64,000 nucleotides of DNA from Spirochaetales bacterium (GTDB lineage Bacteria > Spirochaetota > Spirochaetia > JABMQR01): contig JAGYPA010000013.1 in the NCBI GenBank assembly GCA_018399255.1, positions 1 through 64,000 of the forward strand, given 5' to 3'. The translations under genes and the position numbers were made by a program. The notes beneath the pieces are model-generated. The model ran no database searches, was not told where the DNA came from, and saw only the letters and a program-made list of their open reading frames with translations. Position 1 is the first letter of the stretch. Every line of letters begins with the position of its first letter. This document shows, one piece after another, positions 16,518-24,350 of this stretch.

Positions 16518-17971
16518 GCATCACTCCGTTCAATCAGGCGGGTGTCTTCGCTCTCGCCCCGCAGTTCCCGGCGAAGCACCTTCCCGGTTGCGGATTTTGG
16601 CAGGGAGTCGACAATAACGTACTGTCTGGGGCGTTTGTAGGGTGCCAGATGCAGCTCACAGAACTCCTGAAGTTCCCGATGAGTCGGTTTCCCCGCAGGA
16701 TCCGCAGCCCCTTCCGGTCCGGAAAACTTGGGAACCACAAAGGCCGTCACCGTTTCGTCGCCCTTAACGTTCGGCACATTGACGACAGCCGCTTCGACCA
16801 CCTTGGGATGTTCAGCCAGCACCTCTTCAACTTCCCGCGGACTGATATTGTAGCCATGGGTAATGATGATGTCCTTTTTCCGGTCGGTAATGAAGTAAAA
16901 CCCCTCGGAATCCCTGTAGCCAAGGTCCCCGGTAAAGAACCAGCCTTCATCATTCAGCACCTCACGCGTCGCTTCCAGGTTGTTCCAGTATCCCTTGAAC
17001 AATGTTTCCGAGCGAATTGCAATTTCACCTTCGGAACCGTCCGGCACTTCCCGGCCCTGCTCATCAAATACATTCAGCTCGACGCCGTCGGCGGCCTTGC
17101 CTATCGAACCCTCTTTGTAGATGCCTCCGACACCGTTCGCGCAGACAGAACTGGTCGATTCGGTAAGACCGTAGCCCTCCATGATTTTCGTGTCGAAGAC
17201 GGTCATGAAGTCTTTCATGACAGCCAGCGACAGAGGGGCGCCTCCGGAAATGCACGCTCTCAGGCTTTTGGGGATATTGATTGAGCGGGATTTTGTACGT
17301 GCCAGACCAAGCAGGAGCTGATACATCGATGGAATTGCCGGCATTATCGTTGCCCGGTTCCGGTCGATCGTTTCCAGCAGGCTCTGCGGACTATACTGGG
17401 GCATCAGCACCAGGCAGGCTCCATAATGAAAGCTTACGATCAGGGCGTTCGCCAGGCCATAGATATGATACAGCGGAAGCACCCCGATAACCCGGTCCTC
17501 ATGGGTGAAGGATATTAACGATTTAACAATTGTCGTACATTGAAAATGGAAATTGCGGTGGGTGAGCATCGCCCCTTTCGGGTTCCCCGTGGTACCGGAG
17601 GTATAGATGATGACAGCCGGATCGTCAGGATCGACATCGACCGAGGAGAAGTTGCGCGATGCTTTCGAAGTCAGCTCGCTGAGCTGGATCGTGCCGATTG
17701 CCCGGGCGCTGTTGCGTCCCTGACGCGCCATTTTTGCTATGGCAATTGAGTTAGCCGCAGCAAGATTCTTGTCTACCGTTACGTCGGCACCGGCGATGAT
17801 CCCTTTTTCCCTGCTTCTCTGAATGATCAGCGTATCAGGTACCAGAGTGGTCGAAAGCTGATATTTTCCGGCAATCCGCCCTTCGGCAACCGATGCCCCA
17901 TATGCGACAATATCAGCAACGTCCCCTTCGGGATTATAGAGCAGGCGCCAAGTATGTTCTTTTTGCGCCAT
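16514..17971 (-). CDS. Lipoate-ligase N-part fused to acyl-CoA synthetase C-part
   Basis: A 485-aa ORF. Residues 1-98 look like the start of an LplA-type ligase (TWRLLYNPEGD; MARQGRNSARAIGTIQLS lying where LplA has RRxSGGGAVxHDxG). From residue 99 it abruptly becomes an AMP-forming acyl-CoA synthetase lacking its N-terminal subdomain: IIYTSGTTGNPKGAML (about 121-136), MEGYGLTES, GWFFTGDLGYRD, RKKDIIITHGYN, and the C-terminal catalytic lysine in SATGKVLRRELR (K464). It starts with TAATG overlap after the symporter gene and is followed by the complementary chimera with a 4-bp overlap. It keeps all ATP-binding motifs of the synthetase, so adenylation alone could survive. Confidence 0.7.
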   Translation of the reverse strand: MAQKEHTWRLLYNPEGDVADIVAYGASVAEGRIAGKYQLSTTLVPDTLIIQRSREKGIIAGADVTVDKNLAAANSIAIAKMARQGRNSARAIGTIQLSELTSKASRNFSSVDVDPDDPAVIIYTSGTTGNPKGAMLTHRNFHFQCTTIVKSLISFTHEDRVIGVLPLYHIYGLANALIVSFHYGACLVLMPQYSPQSLLETIDRNRATIMPAIPSMYQLLLGLARTKSRSINIPKSLRACISGGAPLSLAVMKDFMTVFDTKIMEGYGLTESTSSVCANGVGGIYKEGSIGKAADGVELNVFDEQGREVPDGSEGEIAIRSETLFKGYWNNLEATREVLNDEGWFFTGDLGYRDSEGFYFITDRKKDIIITHGYNISPREVEEVLAEHPKVVEAAVVNVPNVKGDETVTAFVVPKFSGPEGAADPAGKPTHRELQEFCELHLAPYKRPRQYVIVDSLPKSATGKVLRRELRGESEDTRLIERSDA

Positions 17972-19521
17972 TATTTGCCCCTTGATGTGGTTTCGGCTTT
18001 GAGATACGCCTCAACCTCGTCAAAGAACTGAGCTTCGATTTCTTCCCCGGGCCGGGGTGTCAGTTTGCTGACAACAATATAAACTATGGTGTTTACCATC
18101 AGGCTCGGCAGAACCGGATGACCGATGACCAGCGGTCGGCTGCCGTCGATTACGATCAGCAGGCTGAGTACAAGATATACAACACCGGCGACCGTGCCGG
18201 CAATGGCTCCCTGTTTTGTGCCGCGTTTCCACAGAAGGCCGCCTACAAGCGCTGGTGCCCACTGGGCAAAGCCCGGCACGCTCACATCCGTAAGGTACAG
18301 CGCCATTGCCCCCTGGTTGAAGAAGCTGATGATCAGGCTGAGCAGCACGATGGCAACTACCGACCAGCGCGCCCAACCGGTAATCTGCCGATCGGAGGCA
18401 TTCGGTTTGAAAAGGCCCTGGATTACATCACGGCTTACAATAACGCTGGACGTCATCAGCTGGACTGCCGCTGTGCTTACGGCGGCTGCAATAACCCCGA
18501 GCAGCACAAAAACACCGAACCATTCGGGCAAGGTCCGCTTTATTACAGTCTGGACAACCCGGTCGGCTTCGGTCTGCAGGCTGACTCCGTTCTGTGCGGC
18601 AAGCTGTTCGAGTTCACCAAGCGGCATGGCTGCCGGAGCGACAAGTGAACCCCACAGGAACGGCAGGATATAGAAGAAAAGTCCGCCGAAAACGAATATA
18701 AGCAGCGGGAACCATTTGAACAGCGATTTGTCCCGGGCGGTCATGCAGCCGATAGCCACGTGCGGCCAGCTGAACGCTAGAATTCCGACAACGAACGTTC
18801 CGCCCAGGACGATCGGTGTGTATGTTCCGGCCGGGCCGGGGTCAGATAGAAGTTCCGGTCTTGTACGGGCAACGATGTCGGCAGCTTCAACCAGTCCGCC
18901 ATTCGGGAACAATACCGATATGACCCAGAGCAGGCTGCCGAGCAAGGCCGACATGTAGACGACTCCCAGGAAAATATTGACCCAGGCGACAATCCGCATT
19001 CCCCCGAGCAGCACCAGCACAATCAGGATAACCACGGTATAGATTGCACCCCAGAGTGCCGGAAGTCCGGTGAGAGCCTCAAACCCGGCTCCGACGCCGA
19101 GCGGCTGGATTCCGACATAAGGTACTATGAACGCAAGGATGCTCAGCGAGAGGATCAGGCGCAGGGCTTTCGATTGATAACGTTCTCCCAGCACTTCCAC
19201 CGGTGAAAGAAACCGGTTTATCTTTGCCAGTGCCCACAGCCGCGGGCCAAGGAACATGTAGAGCCCGGCGAAACCGGCAACGCTGCCCCAGATGAACATG
19301 ACATACCCGGGACCCTGAGTGTAGAGAAGTCCGGGAAAACCGTAGAATGTCCATGCGGAGGAGATGGCGAAAAGGACAAAAAAGAACATGACGACGACGC
19401 CGATGGTGCGGCCGCCGAGCATGTAGTCTTCAGCAGTCTTTGCGGAGATACGATATCCGTACGCAGCCATAAGGATAATGATCGCACCGAAAGCTCCGAG
19501 TACCAGAAGGGTTAAACCCAT
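17971..19521 (-). CDS. Sodium:solute symporter (SSS family)
   Basis: A 516-aa membrane protein with about 13 hydrophobic segments and SSS-family features: early YMLGGRTIG, SAWTFYGFPG and the conserved core around GFEALTGLP. It probably imports a small organic acid or similar solute with Na+. A 77-residue membrane protein precedes it by 12 bp, resembling the two-component arrangement of some SSS transporters (a small DUF-type subunit plus a large one). Its stop overlaps the start of the synthetase-type ORF by one base, so the cargo is probably the acid activated by the following enzymes. Confidence 0.88.
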   Translation of the reverse strand: MGLTLLVLGAFGAIIILMAAYGYRISAKTAEDYMLGGRTIGVVVMFFFVLFAISSAWTFYGFPGLLYTQGPGYVMFIWGSVAGFAGLYMFLGPRLWALAKINRFLSPVEVLGERYQSKALRLILSLSILAFIVPYVGIQPLGVGAGFEALTGLPALWGAIYTVVILIVLVLLGGMRIVAWVNIFLGVVYMSALLGSLLWVISVLFPNGGLVEAADIVARTRPELLSDPGPAGTYTPIVLGGTFVVGILAFSWPHVAIGCMTARDKSLFKWFPLLIFVFGGLFFYILPFLWGSLVAPAAMPLGELEQLAAQNGVSLQTEADRVVQTVIKRTLPEWFGVFVLLGVIAAAVSTAAVQLMTSSVIVSRDVIQGLFKPNASDRQITGWARWSVVAIVLLSLIISFFNQGAMALYLTDVSVPGFAQWAPALVGGLLWKRGTKQGAIAGTVAGVVYLVLSLLIVIDGSRPLVIGHPVLPSLMVNTIVYIVVSKLTPRPGEEIEAQFFDEVEAYLKAETTSRGK

Positions 19522-19533
19522 AGAGGCGCCTCC

Positions 19534-19767
19534 TTATCGATAAGGCCAGAAGAGGAAAAAGTAGATGATATAGGTAACCAGCCAGAATCCGACGAATAAG
19601 ACGCCGGAAAACAGGGACATGGTCATCCACCCGAATACAAGTATCGGTTCTCCGTTTTCAGCGGCCGTGGTTCCTCCCATGGCCAGAAAAACAATGTAGC
19701 CGATGATGGAGAGCACCAGGACGAAAAGATAGATCCGTCCGGCTCTGTGTCTGATCATTTCTCTCAT
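19534..19767 (-). CDS. Small two-helix membrane protein, symporter partner
   Basis: A 77-aa protein with two long hydrophobic helices (LFVLVLSIIGYIVFLAMGG; FSGVLFVGFWLVTYIIYFFL). Position and size resemble the small accessory proteins often encoded just before SSS symporters. No good ribosome binding site precedes the ATG at 19767; the internal ATG at 19758 is an alternative start. Role inferred from context only. Confidence 0.7.
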   Translation of the reverse strand: MREMIRHRAGRIYLFVLVLSIIGYIVFLAMGGTTAAENGEPILVFGWMTMSLFSGVLFVGFWLVTYIIYFFLFWPYR

Positions 19768-19952
19768 CGAAGTAGATTGACACGGAATGGCATATCTGTC
19801 AATAAAAAGTTGAAAAAAATTCTTACATGTCCAGGTAATAGGATTGACAGGTTAAGGTATCTGTGAAGTGGGAGAGGCATGCTGAATAAACCAGGAAAAC
19901 TGGTATAGCGATCAGATTTTTTGTGAGGCGATGCCGCCGCTTGATTTTTTAT

Positions 19953-19969
19953 ATATCATGCTATAACAT
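19953..19969. promoter_or_regulatory. Candidate operator before first SDR gene
   Basis: ATATCAT-GCT-ATAACAT is an imperfect copy of the palindrome found at 23358-23374 before the second SDR gene. It lies 53 bp before the SDR start codon. The ROK regulator at 21801-22991 is the obvious local candidate to bind both sites. Confidence 0.5.
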
Positions 19970-20021
19970 AAATTATTCACTGCTGTTCAGCAGGCCGAAA
20001 TGCATGATAAAGAGGTGGTAT

Positions 20022-20798
20022 ATGAGATTTTCCGATATGGTTGTTATGGTTACAGGAGCCGGAAGGGGCATAGGAAAGGCCATTGCAGAACGCTTTGCAT
20101 CTGAAGGAGCAGTGGCAGCTGTTTGTGACATGAGTCTGAAAACGGCAGAAGAGACCGCGGCGGCAATAACTGCAGCAGGCGGTAAAGCAGAAGCTTTTGA
20201 GATGAATGTGCAGTCTTCTGATCAGATTCAGACAGTTATCGACAGGCTTATTGAGAAGCATGGGAAAATTGATGTTCTGGTAAATAATGCCGGCATAACA
20301 ATTCCCGGTCCCGTAGTCGATTTTCAGGAATCAGATTGGGACTTGATGATAGATATCAACCTTAAAGGCGTACTGCGCTGTTCCCAGCGGGTTGCCCGGA
20401 CAATGATAAACCGGAAATCCGGATCGATTATCACGATCGCCTCAGAATCGGGTAAGACCGGAAAACCGCTATTTTCTCTCTATGCGGCCACAAAATTTGC
20501 GGTTATCGGGTTTACGCAGGGTCTCGCCATGGAACTGGCGCCGTATGGAATCCGGGTAAATGCAGTCTGTCCCGGAATAGTAAGAACGAAAATGTGGGAG
20601 AGCCTTGATAAGGATCTTGCCCGACTGCAGGGGACAAAAGAGGGTGAAGCCCTGGAGCTGCGGAAGAAGAACATACCCCTGGGTCGTCTTGAAGAACCTG
20701 AGGATGTTGCCGGAGTAGCTGCGTTTCTGGCCTCAGAAGATGCCAGGTACATGACTGGCCAGTCGGTAAATGTAACCGGAGGGCGGGAAGTCCACTGA
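20022..20798 (+). CDS. SDR-family dehydrogenase
   Basis: A 258-aa classical short-chain dehydrogenase/reductase: NAD(P) motif TGAGRGIG, NNAGI, catalytic Ser in TIASESG and YAATK. The C-terminus MTGQSVNVTGG is typical of FabG-like oxidoreductases acting on polyols, sugars or sugar acids. The frame is open upstream to 19923, but the start at 20022 is chosen because AGAGGTGG precedes it and MRFSDMVVMVTGAGRG fits the family. It heads the cluster with an aldolase, kinase and isomerase, so a sugar-alcohol or aldonate substrate is likely. Confidence 0.88.
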   Translation: MRFSDMVVMVTGAGRGIGKAIAERFASEGAVAAVCDMSLKTAEETAAAITAAGGKAEAFEMNVQSSDQIQTVIDRLIEKHGKIDVLVNNAGITIPGPVVDFQESDWDLMIDINLKGVLRCSQRVARTMINRKSGSIITIASESGKTGKPLFSLYAATKFAVIGFTQGLAMELAPYGIRVNAVCPGIVRTKMWESLDKDLARLQGTKEGEALELRKKNIPLGRLEEPEDVAGVAAFLASEDARYMTGQSVNVTGGREVH

Positions 20799-20838
20799 AT
20801 CAGCAGCATAATTGAGCAAAGAAAGCGAAAAGTGAGCA

Positions 20839-20896
20839 CCGGAAAACCAGATTAAACCGGAAAACCGGAAAACCAGATTGAACCGGAAAACCGGAG
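20839..20896. repeat. ccggaaaa-type intergenic repeat
   Basis: Alternating ccggaaaa and ccagatt(a/g)aa units form a short array between the SDR and aldolase genes. The same ccggaaaac unit forms an array at 5653-5687. The role is unknown. Confidence 0.75.
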
Positions 20897-20917
20897 AAAA
20901 CACCCAAGGAGCTATAT

Positions 20918-21772
20918 ATGGCCTTAGTTTCAGCCGCCGAACTGGTACGTTCGGCCTTTACCGAAGGGTATGCAGTTGCTGCAGTAAACACCCAGGGAGG
21001 CAATTATGATCTTGTGCGGGCTATTGTAGAAGCGGCAGCAGAAGAGCGATCTCCTATAATTCTGCAGGCATACGAGAGCAACACATCCTACTATGGGATG
21101 GATTGGCTTCCCCTGATTGCAGAATATTTCTCTCGCAAATATGATCTGCCGATAGCTGTTCATCTGGATCACGGCAGCTCAGTGGATAAGGTGCTGCAGG
21201 CTGTTGAGGCAGGGTTTACCTCAGTAATGCTCGATCTTTCCCATGCTGATCTCGGCGATAATATTCGCGGAGTAAATGAGGTGATTGCGCAGGCGAGGCC
21301 AAAAGGAATATCGGTGGAGGCTGAGCTTGGAGTTGTAGGGAGAGCTTCCGACAGTTCAAGCAGCGGATGTGCAGATGCTGCTGAAGTAGCGATGTTTCTT
21401 GCTCAGGCTCCTGTGGACATGCTTGCCGTCGGTATTGGCAATGCCCACGGGTTTTATACCGGCGAACCGAACATCAGGCTGGATTTGCTGCGCGAGATTC
21501 GAGATCGTTCCGGGGATACCCCGCTGGTCCTTCATGGAACCACAGGGATTCCCGAGGAGACTGTCGCCAGGTGTATACAGCTGGGTATGGCAAAAATCAA
21601 CTACGGAACATTACTGCGGACCAGACTGCTCGGATATTTGCAGGAGGAAGCTGGGGATCCGGTCCATAACGGCCATGCATGGAAGGTATCGCAAGCCGTT
21701 TGTCAGCGACTCAGGGAAGATATCAGACCGATAATCAGGCTGCTTGGAAGTTCCGGGAGGATCATGGACTAA
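20918..21772 (+). CDS. Class II (zinc) ketose-bisphosphate aldolase
   Basis: A 284-aa aldolase of the Fba/GatY/KbaY type. Zinc and catalytic residues are visible: HLDHG (H82, D84, H85), ELG near 136-138, GNAHG (H177) and LHGTTGIPEE (H206). The usual LHGGSG loop reads LHGTTG, a variation in the phosphate-binding loop that may reflect an unusual substrate. AAGGAG precedes the ATG. With the kinase and isomerase encoded downstream it should split a ketose phosphate into three-carbon units. Confidence 0.9.
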   Translation: MALVSAAELVRSAFTEGYAVAAVNTQGGNYDLVRAIVEAAAEERSPIILQAYESNTSYYGMDWLPLIAEYFSRKYDLPIAVHLDHGSSVDKVLQAVEAGFTSVMLDLSHADLGDNIRGVNEVIAQARPKGISVEAELGVVGRASDSSSSGCADAAEVAMFLAQAPVDMLAVGIGNAHGFYTGEPNIRLDLLREIRDRSGDTPLVLHGTTGIPEETVARCIQLGMAKINYGTLLRTRLLGYLQEEAGDPVHNGHAWKVSQAVCQRLREDIRPIIRLLGSSGRIMD

Positions 21773-21800
21773 AGTAGTCATGGACTAAGTAAGTCTGGGA

Positions 21801-22991
21801 CTACATGGTCTCGGATTGGATGTCGATAAAGTAATCTTTCAATATGAGCAGGGCTGCCCCCTGAACATGCCCCTGCGGGTCAAACGGCAGATATTTAATA
21901 GTGCAGCTAGTCCCGGGGAGCAGATGAGAGCCGATAAACTTCCGCATCGGATCGAGCAGAACCTCAGCATGCGGGCCGAAATGTCCGCTTATGACAACAT
22001 TAGAAATATCCAGTACCATAATCGTGTGGGCAAGGCCGCGTCCTAGCTGTACAGCAGCCTCGTGAACAATGGATAATGCCGGCTCCTCACCTCTGGAGGC
22101 CCGTGAAAAAAGGTCGGTCAGACCGGCTTCCAAAGTCTGCGGATCATTCAGGCCGGAGAGATTTTTCGTCTGCAGAACCTGCAGGCAGTATTCACGGTAG
22201 AGATTCTGCTCTCCCAGAATAGTTTCAAGGCATCCCCTGTTTCCGCAGCGGCAAGGGCGACCGTCAGGATCAACCTGAATATGGCCAATCTCGCCTGCCA
22301 GTCCGCGGGTTCCCAGATAAAGGTTTCCGTGATAAAAAATTCCGGTACCTACACCGGTTCTGACGGACACAAATATAAAGTTTTCCTGGGGGAATGTCTC
22401 ATTGTTCCATTTTTCGAATATAGCATAGGCTTTTGTATTGTCATTAACCTGAACCGGCATCTGCAGCTTCTGGGAAAGCCAATCCATAAGGCCTTTCATT
22501 TTTTTTATATTATCCAGACGGCTGTTTGTGGGGAATCCAATGCCCGGGATGCCGATCCCGACCCCGCAAATCACGCCTTTGTGGGCATGGGCTTCCAGAA
22601 ATTCGGAAATAGTGGAGAGAAGAAAGTTGCGGATCGTCTGGTCTGATCTAGAATTAACTGTTGGAAGTTTTGCTGAAGCCAGGACGTTGCCCTTAAGGTT
22701 GGTAAGAACAATAGTGGTGGTCTGGTATTCAATATCAACTCCGATAGCCAGAGGCCGTGTATCGATGAGATCGTACAGATAAGCCCGTTTGCCTTTTTTC
22801 CCGTTATCCAGAATAACTGTTCCCAGACGCTTGACCATGCCGTCTTCTGCAAGCTGGTTAATTACTTTGACGACAGTTGCCCAGCCCATATTTCCAAGCT
22901 GAGCCAGTTCTCCCTTGGGCAGGGGGCCGTTTCTTTTGAGAAGTGTTATTATGCGGCGCGTATTATCGGTAAGCTCACTTGTGTCTTTCAT
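21801..22991 (-). CDS. ROK-family transcriptional repressor
   Basis: A 396-aa NagC/XylR-type regulator. An N-terminal winged helix (about 12-60; NGPLPKGELAQLGNMGWATV) precedes a ROK sugar-binding domain with the zinc motif CRCGNRGCLE and the VGIGIPG signature. It sits between the aldolase gene and the second SDR gene, reading opposite to both, and is a likely repressor of this cluster through the palindrome shared by the two SDR promoters. Its own promoter puts the transcription start within a few bases of the ATG, and no ribosome binding site is present, so the mRNA is probably leaderless. Confidence 0.9.
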   Translation of the reverse strand: MKDTSELTDNTRRIITLLKRNGPLPKGELAQLGNMGWATVVKVINQLAEDGMVKRLGTVILDNGKKGKRAYLYDLIDTRPLAIGVDIEYQTTTIVLTNLKGNVLASAKLPTVNSRSDQTIRNFLLSTISEFLEAHAHKGVICGVGIGIPGIGFPTNSRLDNIKKMKGLMDWLSQKLQMPVQVNDNTKAYAIFEKWNNETFPQENFIFVSVRTGVGTGIFYHGNLYLGTRGLAGEIGHIQVDPDGRPCRCGNRGCLETILGEQNLYREYCLQVLQTKNLSGLNDPQTLEAGLTDLFSRASRGEEPALSIVHEAAVQLGRGLAHTIMVLDISNVVISGHFGPHAEVLLDPMRKFIGSHLLPGTSCTIKYLPFDPQGHVQGAALLILKDYFIDIQSETM

Positions 22992-23028
22992 CTCGGCTAA
23001 TAGTAAGACGGTATGGCAAAAGTATCAA
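22992..23028 (-). promoter_or_regulatory. ROK gene promoter, leaderless type
   Basis: Minus-strand TTGATA (23023-23028), 17-bp spacer, TACTAT (23000-23005). The predicted start is about 22993, next to the ATG at 22991. Confidence 0.6.
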
Positions 23029-23328
23029 GATTAAAACAGAAATGTGCATTTATTTAATATTGACCATAGATAAATATTTCATCGTCAGCGACTGGAAAAG
23101 GTAAATCCGGTGTTCGGTGAAAGAAACTGGCAAACCGCAATACGGTTTTTCTCAGGGTAGTGGAAGGCTGCTTCCGTAGCCGGAAAAACTGATAATTTCA
23201 GAAAGATAAGTCAGTAACATATTGTTTTGTATGAATATATAGACTCCAGGCAGCAGGTTTTCCTCGTGGGTTAAGTTCCGGCGTGTGGTCTTTCTGCGCG
23301 CGCAGATTTGTAAACCGATATTAAGTTG
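23029..23328. other. Intergenic region without recognised gene
   Basis: About 300 bp between the divergent ROK and SDR promoters. No convincing open frame, tRNA or structured RNA was seen; short A/T tracts and a CG-rich patch (gcgcgcgc near 23297-23304) occur. Confidence 0.5.
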
Positions 23329-23374
23329 TTGACAGATGCCTGATGCCGTGCTAGCATATATCATGGTATGATAT
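23329..23374 (+). promoter_or_regulatory. Promoter and palindromic operator of second SDR operon
   Basis: Strong sigma-70-like promoter: TTGACA (23329-23334), 17-bp spacer, TAGCAT (23352-23357). It is followed immediately by the palindrome ATATCAT-GGT-ATGATAT (23358-23374), which would cover the transcription start. A repressor bound there would block initiation. A related site lies at 19953-19969. Confidence 0.75.
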
Positions 23375-23395
23375 TAAAAAAGAAAGAAGGTTGAT

Positions 23396-24184
23396 GTGGA
23401 TACAGGATTGGCTGGAAAAGTAGTTTTGATTACAGGAGCAGCCAGGGGGCTGGGTAGGCAGGCAGCAGAGGCTTTTGCCCGTGAAGGTGCCCGGATTGCC
23501 GTTCTCGATTCCAGTGAAGAAGGATCGGCCTTGGCGGCGGAAGAGCTTTCGGAAATTTCAGAAACATACCGCCTTACAGCAGACGTGAGTCGGGAAGACT
23601 CGGTGGAAAAGGCCGTTTCAAGCCTTCTCAAGCAGTGGAAGACGATCGATGTGCTTATCCACTGTGCAGGAATTGCCCGCGGCCCCGAACAGAAGGGACC
23701 TGACGGGTGGCTTCCGATGGAGCAGGTAGCTCTCGATGATTGGCAGCGGGTTTTGTCAGTCAATCTTACGGGAACTTTTTTACTCAATCGTGCCGCAGCC
23801 AGATCGATGATCGATCAGCGCTGGGGACGGATTGTCAATGTCGCTTCCATTTCAGCCATGGTGGCAAACAGGGGGCTGGCCGGTCTCGGACCCTACGCTG
23901 CTTCAAAAGGCGGGGTAATATCCTTGACGAAGGTCCTGGCGGTGGAATGGGCGGCTTACGGGATTACCGTAAACAGCATCAGTCCCGGGTATATGGCCAC
24001 TGAGATGGGAGTCCGGTCACAGACAATGCCCGGTTTCAAGGAGCTTCAGCTGAGCCTTATTCCGCAAGGTCGTCTGGGGGATCCGGATGAGTTTGCCGCG
24101 GCAGCCATGTTTCTGGCTTCAGCGCAGGCTGGCCACATAACCGGGCATAATCTGGTGATTGACGGAGGCTATACCGCCTGGTAG
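23396..24184 (+). CDS. SDR-family dehydrogenase
   Basis: A 262-aa short-chain dehydrogenase with TGAARGLG, NVASISA and YAASK, ending ITGHNLVIDGGYTAW. It starts with GTG at 23396 behind AAGAAGG. It is the first gene after a strong regulated promoter and probably heads the transcript that includes the ABC importer, kinase, isomerase and racemase genes, unless the hairpins at 24217-24286 stop transcription. Likely substrate is a polyol or sugar acid brought in by that importer. Confidence 0.88.
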   Translation: MDTGLAGKVVLITGAARGLGRQAAEAFAREGARIAVLDSSEEGSALAAEELSEISETYRLTADVSREDSVEKAVSSLLKQWKTIDVLIHCAGIARGPEQKGPDGWLPMEQVALDDWQRVLSVNLTGTFLLNRAAARSMIDQRWGRIVNVASISAMVANRGLAGLGPYAASKGGVISLTKVLAVEWAAYGITVNSISPGYMATEMGVRSQTMPGFKELQLSLIPQGRLGDPDEFAAAAMFLASAQAGHITGHNLVIDGGYTAW

Positions 24185-24216
24185 GAGGAGTGCATAAGTA
24201 TCCCCCCTCAGGTGTG

Positions 24217-24286
24217 GCTCTTGCAAAAAGCAAGAGCGATGTTTTGGAGCCAATTTCAAAAATGCGAAGCATTTTGAAATTGGCTC
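24217..24286. repeat. Double-hairpin intergenic repeat, copy 1
   Basis: Two adjacent inverted repeats. The first pairs GCTCTTGC with GCAAGAGC around an AAAAA loop (24217-24237). The second is an 18-bp stem, GAGCCAATTTCAAAA(A)TGC against its complement, around a GAA loop (24247-24286). The same pair recurs at 53611-53683 in an unrelated intergenic region. There is no T run, so it is more like a REP-type element than a simple terminator. Confidence 0.85.
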
Positions 24287-24350
24287 AGGTGTATGCAAAT
24301 ATTCTGATACGCAAGTTGTCAGAACAATAAAAAAAGAAAAGGAGATGAGC

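Noticed and set aside
22992-23395. tRNA or riboswitch in the ROK/SDR gap
   Set aside because: No cloverleaf or conserved aptamer core could be traced; only promoters and a palindrome are supported.
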